From the NCBI GenBank assembly GCA_019096195.1, contig JAGTXK010000073.1:992001-1056000 (forward strand): a stretch of 64,000 nt of DNA. The letters are read 5' to 3'. Below, in pieces: positions 34,366 through 45,590 of this stretch. This DNA comes from Boletus sp. NGJ (taxonomy: Eukaryota; Basidiomycota; Agaricomycetes; Boletales; Boletaceae). The notes under the pieces were generated by a model. It ran no database searches. It saw only the letters and a list, made by a program, of their open reading frames with translations, and was not told the origin of the DNA. Positions within the stretch are counted from its first letter, which is position 1, and every line of letters begins with the position of its first letter. The position numbers and the translations under genes are program-made.

Positions 34366-35461
34366 ATGCCACCATCCTTGACTCCTGAAGATGCGAAGCG
34401 CTTTGAACTCAATCGACTGAGAGGTGTGCATGAACTGGTCTATCTATGTTTATCCCCCTGAACATTACAACTAGCAAAAGCCAGACAAAGGCACCAGGAA
34501 GAAGAGGCCGCTTCATCCTCGTCAGTCCCGAATGCAAACCAGAAGCGACCTCTTGAAGTAGCCTCTGCGGTTTCAACGTCGCCCACTTCCAAGCCGCTCA
34601 AACGCGACTCGCGTCTAGGGTCCTACTTTGAGTATGATCTGTCCAAGATGGTCAACTCTAAAGGGGGCTTCTTGGTCGAGGATGGCAAGGAGGCTGACGA
34701 AGATCTTCGTACCAAAGAACGCGAAAGAGAAAGACAGCGGGCAATGCAAAATGCTGAACCCCGTGAGTTTACCAGACACCCTTGATAGGTGCTTCCCCAA
34801 CCGTCTACAGCAATATATCTCGATCCATCCCTCAATCCGAAATGTGAGGAATGCAACACGATGGACATTGATTATACCTTCAAGAAAATATTCGGCTGTC
34901 TGGTTTGCAATAAATGTAAAGACCAGTACCCAGAGAAGTATAGTTTATTGACAAAAACAGAGTGCAAAGAGGTATGGTTTTCATCACATTCACTCAGTGA
35001 TGGCATGATCACACACACACCCGACGTAGGACTACCTTCTTACTGACGGTAAGTGGCTATGTCTGCAAGGTATCACGGTGTACCAAGTTCTCCTAGCTGA
35101 GCTACGGGACCGCGAGCTCCTTCCGCACCTTTTGAAGGCGAATCCTCATAAATCCACGTTTGCAAACATGATGCTCTTCTTACGGTGCCAAGTCGAAGAC
35201 TTTGCGTGGAAAAAATGGGGCTCGTCAGAAGCGCTGGATGCCGAGTGGGAACGTCGAATAGAGGAGAAGAAAAAGAAAAAGAACAAGAAATTCGAGGAAG
35301 GGCTGAGGGAGTTGCGGAAAAGGACTCGGGAAGGGGTATGGCAGCGGCGGAAGGATCAGGAACACAGACACGCGTTTGGTCTTGTAGAAACGACTGACGA
35401 CGGGCATGGACAACAAATCTGTCATGAATGTGGATTTACAGTAGAAGTGGAGATCATCTAA
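34366..35461 (+). CDS. RAD14: DNA damage-binding protein Rad14/XPA
   Basis: Recognises bulky lesions and helps assemble the nucleotide excision repair complex. Five exons (34366-34423, 34475-34762, 34811-34971, 35030-35048, 35097-35461) join in phase to 296 residues. The zinc finger is CEECNTMDIDYTFKKIFGCL then VCNKCK, followed by DQYPEKYSLLTKTECKEDYL and ELRDRELLPHLLKANPHKS, the DNA-binding core. FANMMLFLRCQVEDFAWKKW is also conserved. A Lys/Glu-rich helix and a C-terminal CHECGF motif end the protein. Exon 4 is only 19 nt. The start lies 107 bp downstream of HDAC. Confidence 0.95.
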
Positions 35462-35567
35462 ATAATGCTGAGACAGCCGGTAACGTGGACCAGAGTAGTC
35501 GCCGGTTCTTCATTTCGCAGGCAAAATGCAAGCCGTCTTCTTCATTCAAACGCTTCATCCCTTTAGC

Positions 35568-36979
35568 ATGGAGGAAAGTAACCAAGCTGAGAGCTCCAAA
35601 ATTTCGACTTCTCTCGAGGTCGAGCAAATTGACGCGAACCTCTTCCGTTCCGTCAAGTTATTTGTGCCAGTCCAAGCGCGCGGTGTGTTCGGTGGACAGG
35701 TGATATCCCAAGCCATCGTCTCCGCCACGAAATGTGTTGATCCTGCCTTTGGTCTCCACGTGAGCAACGTCAGTTTCACTCCCTTCTGACCGAGAGCTCA
35801 TTGCGAGTAGTCGTTTCATGTGAGGACACCTCCATCTCGCACGGAGTAAAAGAGCTTACAAAGGACAAGTGTTACTTCCTGCTCAGCGCGTCCCCCGCTG
35901 TCCCCATCATATATTTCGTGGAACGTTTACGCGAGGGTCGCTCGTACAGTACCCGCAGCGTGAAGGCGGTTCAAAATGGCAAAATCATCTTCCAGTTACT
36001 GTGCTCATTCCACGTTCCTGAGCCATGGCAGCCCTCGCACCAGTGGCCGGTACCGGCTGGAATCCCAAGCCTAGATGAGTGCGAGCTGGAGGAAGACCTG
36101 TTCCGGCGTCGCGCGGCTCGAGATGGGCTTGACCCAAGGGTGAAGGAGATATATCTGACTTATGCCGCGGTGCGCATATCTCACCCATTAGATGCTCTCC
36201 GTGTGACCCAGAGCTCTGCAGGAACGTGCCAATGGCCCCATTGCTGTCAGAAGAGCCGCTCATACGGTCACCGATGAACACGGGGTTTTGAGGTCCATGT
36301 TCTGGATGCAAGCAAGGACTGGCAAAACGGATACTTACGAGACGCCGTATCAGAAAGTAGGGGTATTCCGACTCTGTCAGCGTTCCTGTTTGACGGAAGA
36401 TTGCCAGTGCATTTTGGCGTACATGTCGGACCTTAATTTGTATGGATTCGAGACACGTAACACGAGAGGGAGTTAATTTTGGTGCAGTATCACGGTTGCG
36501 GGGGACACACTGAAACTCAAGAGGTTCTCCAAGGGACCGGATGCCTATGCGATGGGTGTAAGTGAATTTCCACCGGACGAGTTCCCTGTGGGCCTGATGT
36601 TTTCGATTCAGGCCACGCTGGATCACTCGATCTGGTATTATGAGTAAGCTGTTCACATGAATTCGCTGTGCGTGTTGGTTTGGTGAACACGTCGTGGGTA
36701 GTGAAAGTTTTCGTTGTGAGGACGGTCTGCTCTATGTGGTGAGCTATGCGGTCTTTCGTTCTCTTGGCTGGCACTGACGAAAGGCGACAGGTGGTGTGTT
36801 CCCGCGCCGGCGATGGACGTGGGGTCGTGCACGGAAGGGTAAGCGTTGGTTTCAGGGTCTTGACGTGTATACTGAAGCTGGTGTAGCTGTATAGTCGTGC
36901 TGAAACGCTAGTCGCTGTCACCTGCCAGGAGGGCGTCATGCGTGCTGATAGGCGAGGACCAGACCAGGCGAAGCTGTGA
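35568..36979 (+). CDS. Peroxisomal acyl-CoA thioesterase (TesB/Tes1 family)
   Basis: Hydrolyses fatty acyl-CoA inside peroxisomes. The double hot-dog fold reads SLEVEQIDANLFRSVKLFVP, ARGVFGGQVISQAIVSA, CYFLLSASPAVPIIYFVERL and REGRSYSTRSVKAVQNG. The second domain has NGPIAVRRAAHTVTDEHGVL, CILAYMSDLNLYGFET, TLDHSIWYYDE and GRGVVHGRLYSRAETLVAVT. The last three residues are AKL, a peroxisomal targeting signal type 1. A 9-nt exon (35811-35819) supplies SFH between GLH and CYFLLSASP. Without it the conserved LHSxHCYF motif is broken. Start chosen at MEESNQ (35568), with an earlier in-frame ATG at 35526. Confidence 0.93.
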
Positions 36980-37481
36980 TGAATTAGATAGAACTGTAAG
37001 AAGCGGAACAAGGGGGAGACAATAAAATGAAATGACTTGTTATTGTGCACGAAAAAGGCAGGTTCAGCGGCGGCTGGTGCAGTCTTTTGTTCTTGCTTGG
37101 CGACGCTCCCGGGCAGCAGCATGGCCTTTGTTTACGCCATGGGCTACTCTCACCTTTATTATAAAAACCCTTCATCCCCATTCTCCTCCTGCATCAGGAT
37201 TTTGACAATCCCGTCCGCTTCATTTTCTCTCCCCAGCAGCCAGGTCCGTCTCTTTCTCTCGCCTTTGCCCAGTTCGCTGACCCATCTTGCCTTATTCTCT
37301 CTAGTCTGTAGGGCCCCCAACTCGTTCCCACCCGTTCGACCCAGTCCGATTCTCAATCCGATTCGTAGAAAAAACAAACAAACAACCGCCTTCTTAACGT
37401 CTTCACGTTTCTTTTAACGAGCTTCTCTCCCGCACTCACTTCGTCGCTGCGCGATTCAACACCTTCGCATTCTTCTCCAGT

Positions 37482-38357
37482 ATGACTTCCCTTGTCCCCA
37501 GCCTCTCTGTCACCCTTACCCACGCCATCGCCTATTTGACTCGCCCCCTCATCGTCTCTTACCCTGCTGCCACCGTCATCAAGCTTCAGCTCATCCTTGA
37601 GGCTAACCTGACCGCCCTTTTTGCCTCCACCTGGGTACCAGAAGAGCCGCTCCGTGGCTCTGGCCGCCGCTGTCTTACCCTCTCACCAACCTGCCTCCCC
37701 CCTCGACCCATCTACTCTGCTTGCCTTGCGACTGGCGTCCAATGGTTCGACTGGATTGCCGCCCTTGGTAGTTGTGAATTCGACTTCTTCGTCGATCCTG
37801 GTTGCATATCCGTTCGTTTCGGCAAAGGTTCAAAGCTTGTGACCGTCTGGTCTGAAGAGCTTTTCGCAGAAGCTGTTTCGCCTATCCTTCCCTCCAACGC
37901 CAAGTCTCAACCAAAGACTATCGCTCAACAGCTCCTGGAGAGCGAGACCGCAGACGATGACGAAATATTTGCAATGATCGCCGACGAGGTTAGCGCACCC
38001 ACCTGGGCGACGCCAGTCATTGACCGCTTTTCGCCCCCCGCTCGCTCCGAATCTCCACTCTCAGCGGTCTCCTCGGATTCCCGTTCCAGCTCTCGCTCTT
38101 CCAACTCGAGTTCATGCTTCTCATATGCGTCCACTGCACGCACGCACTCCTGCCCGTCGGTGTCTAACCGGTCGTCATCTCCCAACAAAATTTCTCGCCG
38201 CGAGAAGGCGAGGCAAGCACGGGTCTTTGTGGACACCTCCAAGACCGAAGTCACTCCTTATGATGGCGGGAAGACCACAGTGCTGACCGGTGGCGTCATG
38301 CTTGGCGCTGCTCCCTCAAAGGCAAAATGCGCAGTCTCGTCCTGGCGTCGGGTCTAG
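37482..38357 (+). CDS. BTG/Tob-type anti-proliferative protein
   Basis: A single-exon gene of 291 residues. The APRO/BTG domain occupies about residues 10-130: LIVSYPAATVIKLQLILEAN, WVPEEPLRGSGRRCLTLSPT (box A-like), IYSACLATGVQWFDWIAAL and CEFDFFVDPGCISVRFG (box B-like). Animal members bind the Caf1/Ccr4 deadenylase and slow cell proliferation by promoting mRNA decay; the same role is inferred here. The C-terminal half is Ser-rich and disordered, ending KCAVSSWRRV. The upstream region (37160-37480) is strongly pyrimidine-rich, consistent with a highly expressed fungal promoter. Confidence 0.88.
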   Translation: MTSLVPSLSVTLTHAIAYLTRPLIVSYPAATVIKLQLILEANLTALFASTWVPEEPLRGSGRRCLTLSPTCLPPRPIYSACLATGVQWFDWIAALGSCEFDFFVDPGCISVRFGKGSKLVTVWSEELFAEAVSPILPSNAKSQPKTIAQQLLESETADDDEIFAMIADEVSAPTWATPVIDRFSPPARSESPLSAVSSDSRSSSRSSNSSSCFSYASTARTHSCPSVSNRSSSPNKISRREKARQARVFVDTSKTEVTPYDGGKTTVLTGGVMLGAAPSKAKCAVSSWRRV

Positions 38358-39209
38358 GTCATTCATTTCGCATCTATCCCACACTCCTTTACCTTCCATG
38401 ATTTGTTACCTCTTGCACGCTGTTCATGCACAAACGTTTCTGAACCCTCGGTGATGATTGACGCACTACGGACATCCGCCATATCTTAGCATTCTCATTT
38501 TAACATTATATCATACCATTCACTACATCTATGTTTTCGATTGCTTCCAACTCCCGGTCGTGTGTAGCATTTTCCCACTTTCCTTGCTGTCTTGTTACAG
38601 TACGATATACTTGTTGTAATGAATATCCGTTGGCCGTGTTTCACTTGTATTGCTGGTTGGTATATACAAGGCAAGTTTCTCGAGGAGACCTAACATTGTT
38701 GCACAAGTCGATGTCATTGCAATATATGCACGCAGCGTGACCGCTCGGATTTAACGCGCAGATCCTTCGCGCTTATCCTCGAAATTTTTTGCGAGTCGTA
38801 CTTGGGGATTGCGTCGGCTATATGCGCGGCCGAAACAAAAAAGAAAAAAAAAAAAAAAAGTTCACAAAGGTGTGGAATTCCCGGTCTGTTGAGCCCTAGG
38901 CCGGAAATTTTTACACGGACAGTCAATTAGTTTACACACGCACTACTTTAGAACAATGTAAGCCTCACTGGCATATAGCTAAAAATTTCGCGCCAAGCTG
39001 CATCAGTGAGAAGCCCTCATAACGCCGAACTTGGCCACGCCATATTCTGAGTGACCAGAGCTGGAGAGATAAGACTCTGAAACTTCGCCATGTAGATCTC
39101 ATACGGGCGATCGCACTGGGAAGGTGCACCGTCATTCGCTCGTCCAATCTCCGACTCCTCTCCCTCATTTTACTAGCACGCCAAATCTTTTTTCATCGGC
39201 CCCCCCATC
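38358..39209. other. Intergenic region between BTG/Tob and biotin synthase
   Basis: About 850 bp with no supportable gene. It contains a near-pure A run at about 38,836-38,858. It should hold the 3' end of the BTG gene and the promoter of biotin synthase. Confidence 0.5.
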
Positions 39210-40752
39210 ATGTTTCCGTCGTTCTTTCGTGGAACACTAGCTCACCCTCTGAGCTTTACCAATCGACGATTGCTCGCGACTGTTGCGTCTGATCTGGCAG
39301 GCGTCGCAAGTATCCGTCACGACTGGACCCGCCAAGAAATCCAGAAGATATACGATGGCCCTTTACTAGAGCTCGTTTTTCGAGCAGCTACGATCCATCG
39401 CCAAAATCATGATCCAGGCAAGATTCAGCTCTGCACCCTGATGAATATTAAAAGTATGGTATGTCCGTCCTAGCTCCCTTGCCATCTGTTCTAAACAGTG
39501 TGGTATAGCCGGAGGATGTTCCGAGGACTGTAAGTGATAATCTAGTCCCTGATTGTATCTCCCGTACGAAATGACTACAGGTTCATATTGCTCCCAATCG
39601 TCGCGATATTCCACGCCTACCAAGGCTTCCAAGTTGCTCGACGTCGAGCCCGTCCTAGAAGCTGCACGGAAAGCCAAAGAGAATGGCAGTACCAGATTCT
39701 GCATGGGTACCGCATGGAGGGACCTTGCCGGTCGAAAACGGGGATTCGAGAAAATCTTGAAAATGGTCCAGGAGGTCCGCGCAATGGGAATGGAGGTCTG
39801 CACCACGCTCGGCATGCTATCCCTGGAGCAGGCCAAACAACTCAAGGAAGCGTGCGCCCCTGACCATTCTTCCCTGTATCGATCTTTTGCTAACGACCTG
39901 TACAGAGGACTTACCGCATACAACCACAATCTTGACACTTCTCGAGAATTTTATCCCAAGGTGTGTCTGATGTTCAAGGATGCGACGGAACGTAACACTG
40001 GGTCTAGGTCATCACGACGCGATCGTACGATGAACGGCTAGATACCATCGATGCTGTGCGCGAAGCTGGGATTAGTGTTTGCTCTGGTGGTATTTTGGGC
40101 CTCGGGGAATCTGATCAGGACCGAGTCGGACTCATCCATGAGGTTTCGAAGTGAGGTTCCGTATTTTGGTAATGATATACTACTTACACATGAACATCCC
40201 AGCATGTCCGAACATCCAGAGTCCTTCCCGGTGAATGCTCTGGTCCCCATCCCCGGAACTCCGTTGGAAGACAATGAGGTAAGTGCAGCAACGGGATGGC
40301 GGCTGCTGTTAACTTGGCCATCTCAGCCGATTCCATTCCATACCCTAGTCCGGACGATAGCCACTGCACGTATCGTTCTTCCAGGAACCATAATCAGGCT
40401 CGCTGCGGGGAGAAACACTCTCAGCGAGGCAGAGCAAGCCGTGTGTTTCATGGCGGGTGCCAACGCTGTCTTTACCGGAGAGAAGATGTTGACAACACCT
40501 TGTGAGTTGTTCTCTCTATGCGTCATGAGGGTTTAATTGAATTCGAATGGTTTAGGCTCACCTTGGGATGAGGTATTGTATCTTCGCTTTGCCCATACGC
40601 ACTCTCACATGTCTTGTTATCTTTAGGATAAAGCTATGATGGGCCGGTGGGGTCTTGAGGGTATGAGGAGCTTCGAGCACACAAGGCTCGCACAAGAGGA
40701 GGCGCCATTCAGGTCAAAAGAACCAAATCAACCTTCCGAAAGTGTTAGTTAG
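39210..40752 (+). CDS. BIO2: Biotin synthase, radical SAM
   Basis: Inserts sulfur into dethiobiotin, the last step of biotin synthesis, in mitochondria. The N-terminus is an Arg/Ser presequence ([15 protein letters not shown]). [20 protein letters not shown] starts the enzyme. The radical SAM cluster motif reads GGCSEDCSYCSQS (CxxxCxxC) and is split by an intron after the first base of the second Cys codon. Other conserved blocks are [86 protein letters not shown] and [20 protein letters not shown], ending with [20 protein letters not shown]. About eight introns, all GT-AG. The tail past WGLEGM is longer than in bacteria, as usual for fungi. Confidence 0.96.
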
Positions 40753-40818
40753 AGTAACCCAACACTCGGGAGATTACCATAAGCAGTTTTGTGTGTAACC
40801 TTGATTCGGTCTTTGCCG

Positions 40819-41849
40819 ATGTCGCGTCCTCTTCTGTGGCGCGACACACGACGCAATATGCAGAAACCAATGCAAGAAGACGCGAAGTAAGTCTTGGGTC
40901 GTCCCGTAGATGGGCCGCTTATGGTCCTCACCACAGTCCGTTCGTCTTGAACGACCATAATGCGTGGTATTATCCTTCACAAGGATTCGACCCCGAGACG
41001 GAATCACTGAACATCAGTGTCTCAGGTGGAAACTGGGGGAAAAAGACGATGAAAGGCTGCAGATGGGTCCGAAGAGGAAAGATAGCAGCTTGGGGACCCA
41101 ATATGGATGAGTGGGAGGTGAAGCATTTCCATTCGCCATTGATGTTTCTTATGTTCCTACAGGCCGAAGATCGAGCGCGACAACGTATACGAAATCTATT
41201 ACCCATCGAACGACGCTCTCCTTCGCCACCAACGTTGCCACACCTACGCTCACCATCACCTCCCCTCGTTGCGCCATACCCGCCTCCAGTAACGCAGCAT
41301 TACAGTTTCACATCGTTCGTGATGGATAATTCCGTAACGCATTCTTTCCGTTCAAATCTGCTTGATGAACTCGAACATGCGACCAACAGTCTTATCGAGG
41401 GTGAAGCCGTCATGAAACGGGCACTTGGGAGGTTGTGGCAGGTCATCAACGAAGACGCGGGGAGAAGGCAGCAAATGGAGGAGGTAATACCGAAACGGGA
41501 GGAAGCTGATGGCAATGTCGAGGAAGACGACCTGGATGGCAGACTCGCCCGTTCTCCGGAGCTCGCCCCGAATGCTCACAAGCTCTTCCTGTCATACGCA
41601 CAAGACGGACCGCCTGTTCTCGATCCTTCTCATTTCGCTTCTCCTCAAATGCAGCAAGACACGCTGGAAAAGTCATTGGCAACGCTACGGGAGCTCCAGG
41701 ACGATGACCGTGAGTACGTCGAAAGGCTGGAGGAGATACGAGAGGGCTTGGGTGATGTTCGCTCCCAGCGCAACATGGTTTGGGAGATGATACGAGAAAA
41801 AGCCATAAAGGAGATGCAAGATGCCGCTCATAACGCAGCCTTGGATTGA
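40819..41849 (+). CDS. Conserved Agaricomycete protein of unknown function, coiled coil
   Basis: Exon 1 (40819-40886) encodes SRPLLWRDTRRNMQKPMQED. Exon 2 starts at 40937 with NPFVLNDHNAWYYPSQGFDP. A 45-nt stretch at 41119-41163 starts GTGAAG and ends CTACAG. If it is an intron, the protein is 311 residues; if retained, 326. The N-terminal region is basic and tryptophan-rich; the middle is Pro-rich; the C-terminal 150 residues form long charged helices (EEADGNVEEDDLDG, RELQDDDREYVERLEEIREG). I recall similar unnamed proteins in Agaricomycetes but can assign no function. It starts 66 bp after the biotin synthase stop. Confidence 0.72.
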
Positions 41850-42206
41850 CTTGACCATCGTTTGGATGATCCTGTAAATTGGGTGCTCGCTGGTTATTGG
41901 ATGCCATTTTCAAAACATCTTAGGCGAGCCGACGACCGATGTCGTGCATAAAGGTAAATGTGCTGCGCCAGGGTTTCACAGCTGGGCGTAGAGCGAGACG
42001 GCGACACCTCGTAATTGATACCACGACCGCCGACATGTCCACGTGTGATACAACATTCCACAACACCACGCCAGAGTACCTAGGACCCTCTGTGTCTCAC
42101 TGCCAACATTCCCCAATTACGACGCATCCGCCGCGATGAGTGAGCACTTTCCTTCACTTCCCATCTATCAATGTCGTTTCATGTCTGAGTCCTTGCTCAT
42201 TTACAG

Positions 42207-44915
42207 GTGAAGTTAAGTTCTGGGCTTCATTCAACGGCAAGATCTGCTGGTCTGCTGGATGATCCCCTCGTCGATTTCTTCCAAGGTCTTCAAGACGATC
42301 TCCACGTGGCTGAAGAGATCCTTACGAAGGTTCCATACCGTACTTGCAAGTTCTACCGGCTGAAAAATCCAGTGTCGGTTGCCGCGGATGACAGCGAAAC
42401 TCGGACTGAAGGCGAGGATGAGCAGCAAGATGACATGCATGACTTTCTAGACGAGGTTAAGCAGGCCTGCCTAGACGAAAGCAACAGGGAGGTCGTCAAC
42501 CCTGGACGAACAAGGATACGCCACCTGGCAAAATCAATTTCACGCGATCATGTATGTTTAGTCGTTGAGTTTCCTGACCGCAAGTATCACCAACTTTTCG
42601 TTTGTCCGGTAGTTCGTTCTGCTGGCCGCATTGCTTTCTTAGCATTTGATAAGTCGAACGAGGGAATTGGAAAGTTGAGAGCAGAGCACGACACACTGTT
42701 CAACTGTCTACAGGTAACGGTTGAGAAACAGGGCACCTGGTGTCCAGTTGACGTGGAGATGAATTTGCAAGGTGGTATCCTCACACAACAACGATCGTCT
42801 GCCCCCTGAATTCGAGGTGATCCAGGAAGCTCTCGAAAAGCGACGCATATATGCAGCATGTATCTTGTGTATCGTGACATTCTCCAGACACTGATGCGAA
42901 GACATTCCAGGCGGTTGATCAGAAGAAACCAGAGTTCGCAATCGCGCGTGCCTATAACGAGACCCACTTTGATCGCATCTTTACTCGGATACGGACATGC
43001 TGAAGATCACTCAGGACAGTTCTTCGTCTCTCAAGTCCAGCAACTTTACAGTTCGCTTTATTCAGCCTCCATTCTTCTCCGAGCCTAGCGACGATTTTGG
43101 TGCCTTCAAGTACCGTCAGTAGGTCTTCATTTGTATTTATATGTCTTTATCATCAACAATGTTTTAGGAAGAAATCATTGGGTTTCCCGATTTTTGTGAA
43201 CACCAGATCAGATCAGATCAGAATGTCTGGTGGACATTTACTCCCAGGAGTGACTGGATGGTCATGACTCCTACTTATCAAATTCCGTTCGTCATCTCTG
43301 AAGTGATACCAAATAAACAGGAGTCCGACCGTTCCCGGATGCTTGTTGAGGCGATTGCTCTTGCCCGTGCCGGAAATTTCCTTCTGCGATCTACTTCCAA
43401 GCGATCCTTTTTCGTAGTGGCCATCTATGTTGGTGCCAAGATGAACGCATCTCGGTATATTGTAATGCAAACCGGGCGTGGCAACACGCAACATGAGAAT
43501 AGCCACTGCCATAATGAGGTGGTCAGTGTTGACAATACTGATGCATCGGGCTACTTATGGGAGCGGACAGGTGTGAAAGACTTCGAGCTTACGACCGCCC
43601 AACAAGAGGTAGACTTTCTGCGCGACATGTACAATCTAGCGAAAGCGATCACTGAGTTGTCTCGAGACTTGGACTTGCCCAAGAGTGGGAGCCTTCGAGG
43701 CATCGAGAATATCGCAGGGAATGTCTTGGCGCTCAGCTCACGATATCCGAAAACGAAGACAGCCCATCACAGAAGGACATGGAGAGTCTGAAGGGCCACA
43801 AGATGAAGATGACCTAGGCATTTTCAAGGGTAATGATATCCAGAACGTTTTGCACTAGATGGATTACAAAATCGAATTCATCCCATGGGGGGTACGAATT
43901 CTTCTCGTCAATGATACTCGGACTAACACACGTGCCCTAGCATCCTGAGCTTGCTGTGATCATAAACAAGGCTGGAGACAAGCACGGATACCTCAAGTTC
44001 CGAGTCGTGGAATGAGAGAATGAGATCAAGGTTCACGATACCTGATGGAGATTGAGTCCCCGTCGAACCATACCATCTCCGGTGTTCAAGTCTGGCAGGT
44101 TCAAGGAAGCACTGTGATATCAATGCCTGTTGCTGGCATTGGCTGACGTCACTTGATATGCCTGGCAAACAGTTGTGGGGCACTACAGCTTGTTGAAGCA
44201 GTTGCATGCATAACGTCGCCCACACGGACCTGAAGCCCAAAAACATAGTCATTCCTTCTGAAGGCGGGCGTCTCTCCATGATCGACTTTAGTGTGTCTGT
44301 TCGTGTCCGGGGACCAGATGTGAAATACAACAGGGGACTACATGGCTCCGGAAGTTCGCAAGGGACTGTACAAGCCGATGCTTGCTGATCTGTGGAGTTG
44401 TGGAAAAACATTGAAAGAATTGTGTTCTTACTGTGATAAGTTCCTTGACAGAACCGCACGACGCTCCTCGCGATAGCCAGACAACTTATGGATCTGGATC
44501 CGGAGGTGCGGCCAAAGATGGCTACCGTGCTCGAGTGGATGACCTTCACACAGCGAGGAGGGGACAATGTTGTGTCCCTCGCATCAGGGTAAGTCAATCA
44601 TGTCTGTCATCACTAGAATCGTTTGTTAAAGTGTGTTTACCAAGTAGTTTCGATTTGCACTATACCCCGAAAAGCATGCCTCTCTGTACGATAGCAAGCT
44701 CTCAGACGTTCATTCCCTCGATTTCGTCGATTGCTACAACATTCCCAATCCACACGTCAAACGAGCCCTTCTGTCGTGAGAGCAGAAAAGACCTCGTCAT
44801 AAATTTCGATGATCACGAAGAGTCGATGAAACGTTCTTTCGAGGACGAAAGCGACGTCGAACGTGAGGCCATCAAAAAGTCCCGCATAGATGGCGACGAA
44901 CAAGCAGACTGGTGA
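42207..44915 (+). CDS. Fungal kinase-like protein, start unresolved and one unexplained frame change
   Basis: Several exons appear to belong to one gene. The first open block (42207-42720) includes DDPLVDFFQGLQDDLHVAEE and CLVVEFPDRKYHQLFVCPVV. It is followed by PPEFEVIQEALEKRRIYAAC, KKPEFAIARAYNETHFDRIF, NVWWTFTPRSDWMVMTPTYQ and HPELAVIINKAGDKHGYLKF. Near 44,200 a kinase C-lobe appears: NVAHTDLKPKNIVIPSEGG (HTD in place of HRD), then MIDFSVSV (DFS in place of DFG), then DYMAPEVRKGLYKPMLADLW one frame away, then LMDLDPEVRPKMATVLEW. The tail KRSFEDESDVEREAIKKSR ends near 44,915. Going from DFSVSV to DYMAPEV needs either a 43-nt intron or a frame change, so the gene may be damaged. It resembles the fungal-specific kinase families of Agaricomycetes. 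Confidence 0.55.
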
Positions 44916-45590
44916 GCTCAGTAGTACGCTGACATGCCACCTCGACGAGTGTCCAAGGAGTCTCTGGACCGACAACCCGAGGACAACTATGTACATATGA
45001 ATCGTCAAGAGATATAGTCATGACCTTCGTGACGAAGACCACGAGCCCGTTGATGAAACAATGGAAGGGTGGCAGAACTCAAGGCTGTGGCGCGTGGCAA
45101 GAACGGGCGGAGGCAGGATCAACCTTTGGAGGTGATGATGAAGAGGACATGCGACACCGGGCTATGTATACATGGGCATGGAGGTGATCAGAGACGGGGA
45201 TCTTGTTCTCCCTGAAAGGCGGTGCTGTGAACCTTGAGAGTAACTTGTACCGTTCGAAGACGAAGCAAGAAGACGTCGTGCCAGGTTCCTAGGAGGGGCA
45301 GGTCGCTCGGGGACTTGGATTAACAAGAATGCGGTGTGAGATGTGTGCACCGTGGGCATGGCATCGTACCAGCGTGTACAGCGAAGGAACGTGCAGACTG
45401 TGGAAGCATCAGCGTGATGAGAGACGGACGGATGGAATAGAGAGAGCACAGACTCACTTGAAGGCTATGATAACGTGCGTCTTGCTCGCGATACGCTGTA
45501 AAGTTATCCCTCCACAAGGTCACTTGTCGCGCGTCGGAAGGGACAAGCCATCTGCATCGTCGTCGTCTGTCACTCTGTCACTTCCTCCAT
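44916..45590. other. Intergenic region, nothing recognised
   Basis: About 675 bp in which neither strand shows a protein family, repeat or RNA gene I could support. The last 60 bp before 45,591 are pyrimidine-rich and probably lie just upstream of the Trax-like start. Confidence 0.5.

Noticed and set aside
36517-37122. A 201-codon minus-strand open frame
   Set aside because: It lies opposite the 3' exons of the thioesterase gene and its downstream spacer, has no recognisable domain, and its composition follows from the coding strand opposite.
38836-38858. A-rich run as a possible retroposon tail
   Set aside because: No element body, target-site repeat or second copy was seen beside it; simple A-runs are common in spacers.
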